Shown one piece after another: positions 20,975 to 21,028 of a stretch of DNA of 21,028 nt. A program made the position numbers and the translations under genes. The notes beneath the pieces are model-generated. The model was not told where the DNA came from. It saw nothing but the letters and a program-made list of their open reading frames with translations, and did no database searches. Origin of the DNA: JBDTZF01 sp040005265 (GTDB lineage Bacteria; Verrucomicrobiota; Verrucomicrobiia; Chthoniobacterales; UBA10450); NCBI GenBank assembly GCA_040005265.1, contig JBDTZF010000037.1, positions 1 to 21,028 on the forward strand, given 5' to 3'. Every line of letters starts with the position of its first letter. Within the stretch, counting starts at the first letter, position 1.

Positions 20975-21028
20975 TGCACCGCGTTGGAATCGAACCAACA
21001 ACCCAGTGATTAAGAGTCACTTGCTCTG
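20975..21028 (-). tRNA. tRNA-Lys(CUU), 5' part cut by window edge
   Basis: On the minus strand the anticodon arm is AGTGA-CTCTTAA-TCACT with anticodon CTT (Lys), then a 5-base variable loop GGGTT, the T arm GTTGG-TTCGATT-CCAAC, the acceptor 3' strand GCGGTGC and discriminator A at 20975. CCA is not encoded (CAAG follows). The D arm and 5' acceptor strand lie beyond base 21028. Confidence 0.93.

Noticed and set aside
20845..20979. 45-residue N-terminal extension of the glycosyltransferase
   Set aside because: It would be translated from the repeat element and the tRNA acceptor end; family members begin at the MKVSVIIP strand.

Overview
The window looks like a chromosomal segment of a Gram-negative bacterium, most likely from Verrucomicrobiota, perhaps a soil lineage near Chthoniobacterales. 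That placement is an inference. It rests on an outer-membrane beta-barrel protein and a lipoprotein, a close relative of the chlamydial protein CADD, an actinobacterial-style ClpS beside a DUF2017 gene, a pepcterm-type CAAX protease relative, and many short palindromic repeats between genes. No phage, plasmid, transposase, CRISPR array or secretion locus is visible. The content is mainly housekeeping and central metabolism, with a repeat-rich intergenic landscape.

Layout. At the left edge the minus strand carries the 3'-truncated SRP RNA gene. A small lipoprotein gene, rpmI standing alone (minus) and an outer-membrane beta-barrel gene with a strong downstream hairpin follow. From 1917 a plus-strand cluster runs type II NADH dehydrogenase, ketopantoate reductase and ybeY, joined by ATGA stop/start overlaps, then clpS and a DUF2017 gene. 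These converge on a minus-strand ECF sigma factor/short anti-sigma pair, which is divergent from a secreted NTF2-like protein gene that ends in a classic terminator. Next come a 1094-residue trehalose synthase-maltokinase fusion, a CADD-like diiron protein, fabI and a glcD-type FAD oxidase. The glcD gene converges on a secreted endonuclease/exonuclease/phosphatase-fold gene (minus). The right third holds a secreted double-psi beta-barrel-like protein, a small membrane protein divergent from a CPBP/CAAX protease, glutamine-dependent NAD synthetase, an HXXEE membrane protein, a family 2 glycosyltransferase (minus) and a partial tRNA-Lys(CUU) (minus).

Functional links. panE (pantothenate/CoA), nadE (NAD), ndh (NADH oxidation), fabI (fatty acids) and the CADD-like protein (probably p-aminobenzoate for folate) are cofactor and lipid functions, but they do not form one operon. 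The clpS-DUF2017 pair suggests N-degron proteolysis. The TreS-Mak fusion feeds maltose 1-phosphate to glycogen synthesis, although no glgE or glgB is in the window.

The most unusual material is non-coding. There are at least three families of inverted-repeat elements: (1) a ~100-bp element with three near-complete copies and several remnants, all in one orientation where this can be judged; (2) a perfect 23-bp-arm palindrome beginning GTAG and ending CTAC; (3) a 104-bp element with the same GTAG/CTAC ends. Families 2 and 3 resemble REP/BIME elements mobilised in trans by RAYT transposases. Among proteins, the CADD-like gene keeps every metal ligand plus the self-sacrificing Tyr and Lys positions that I recall for chlamydial CADD.
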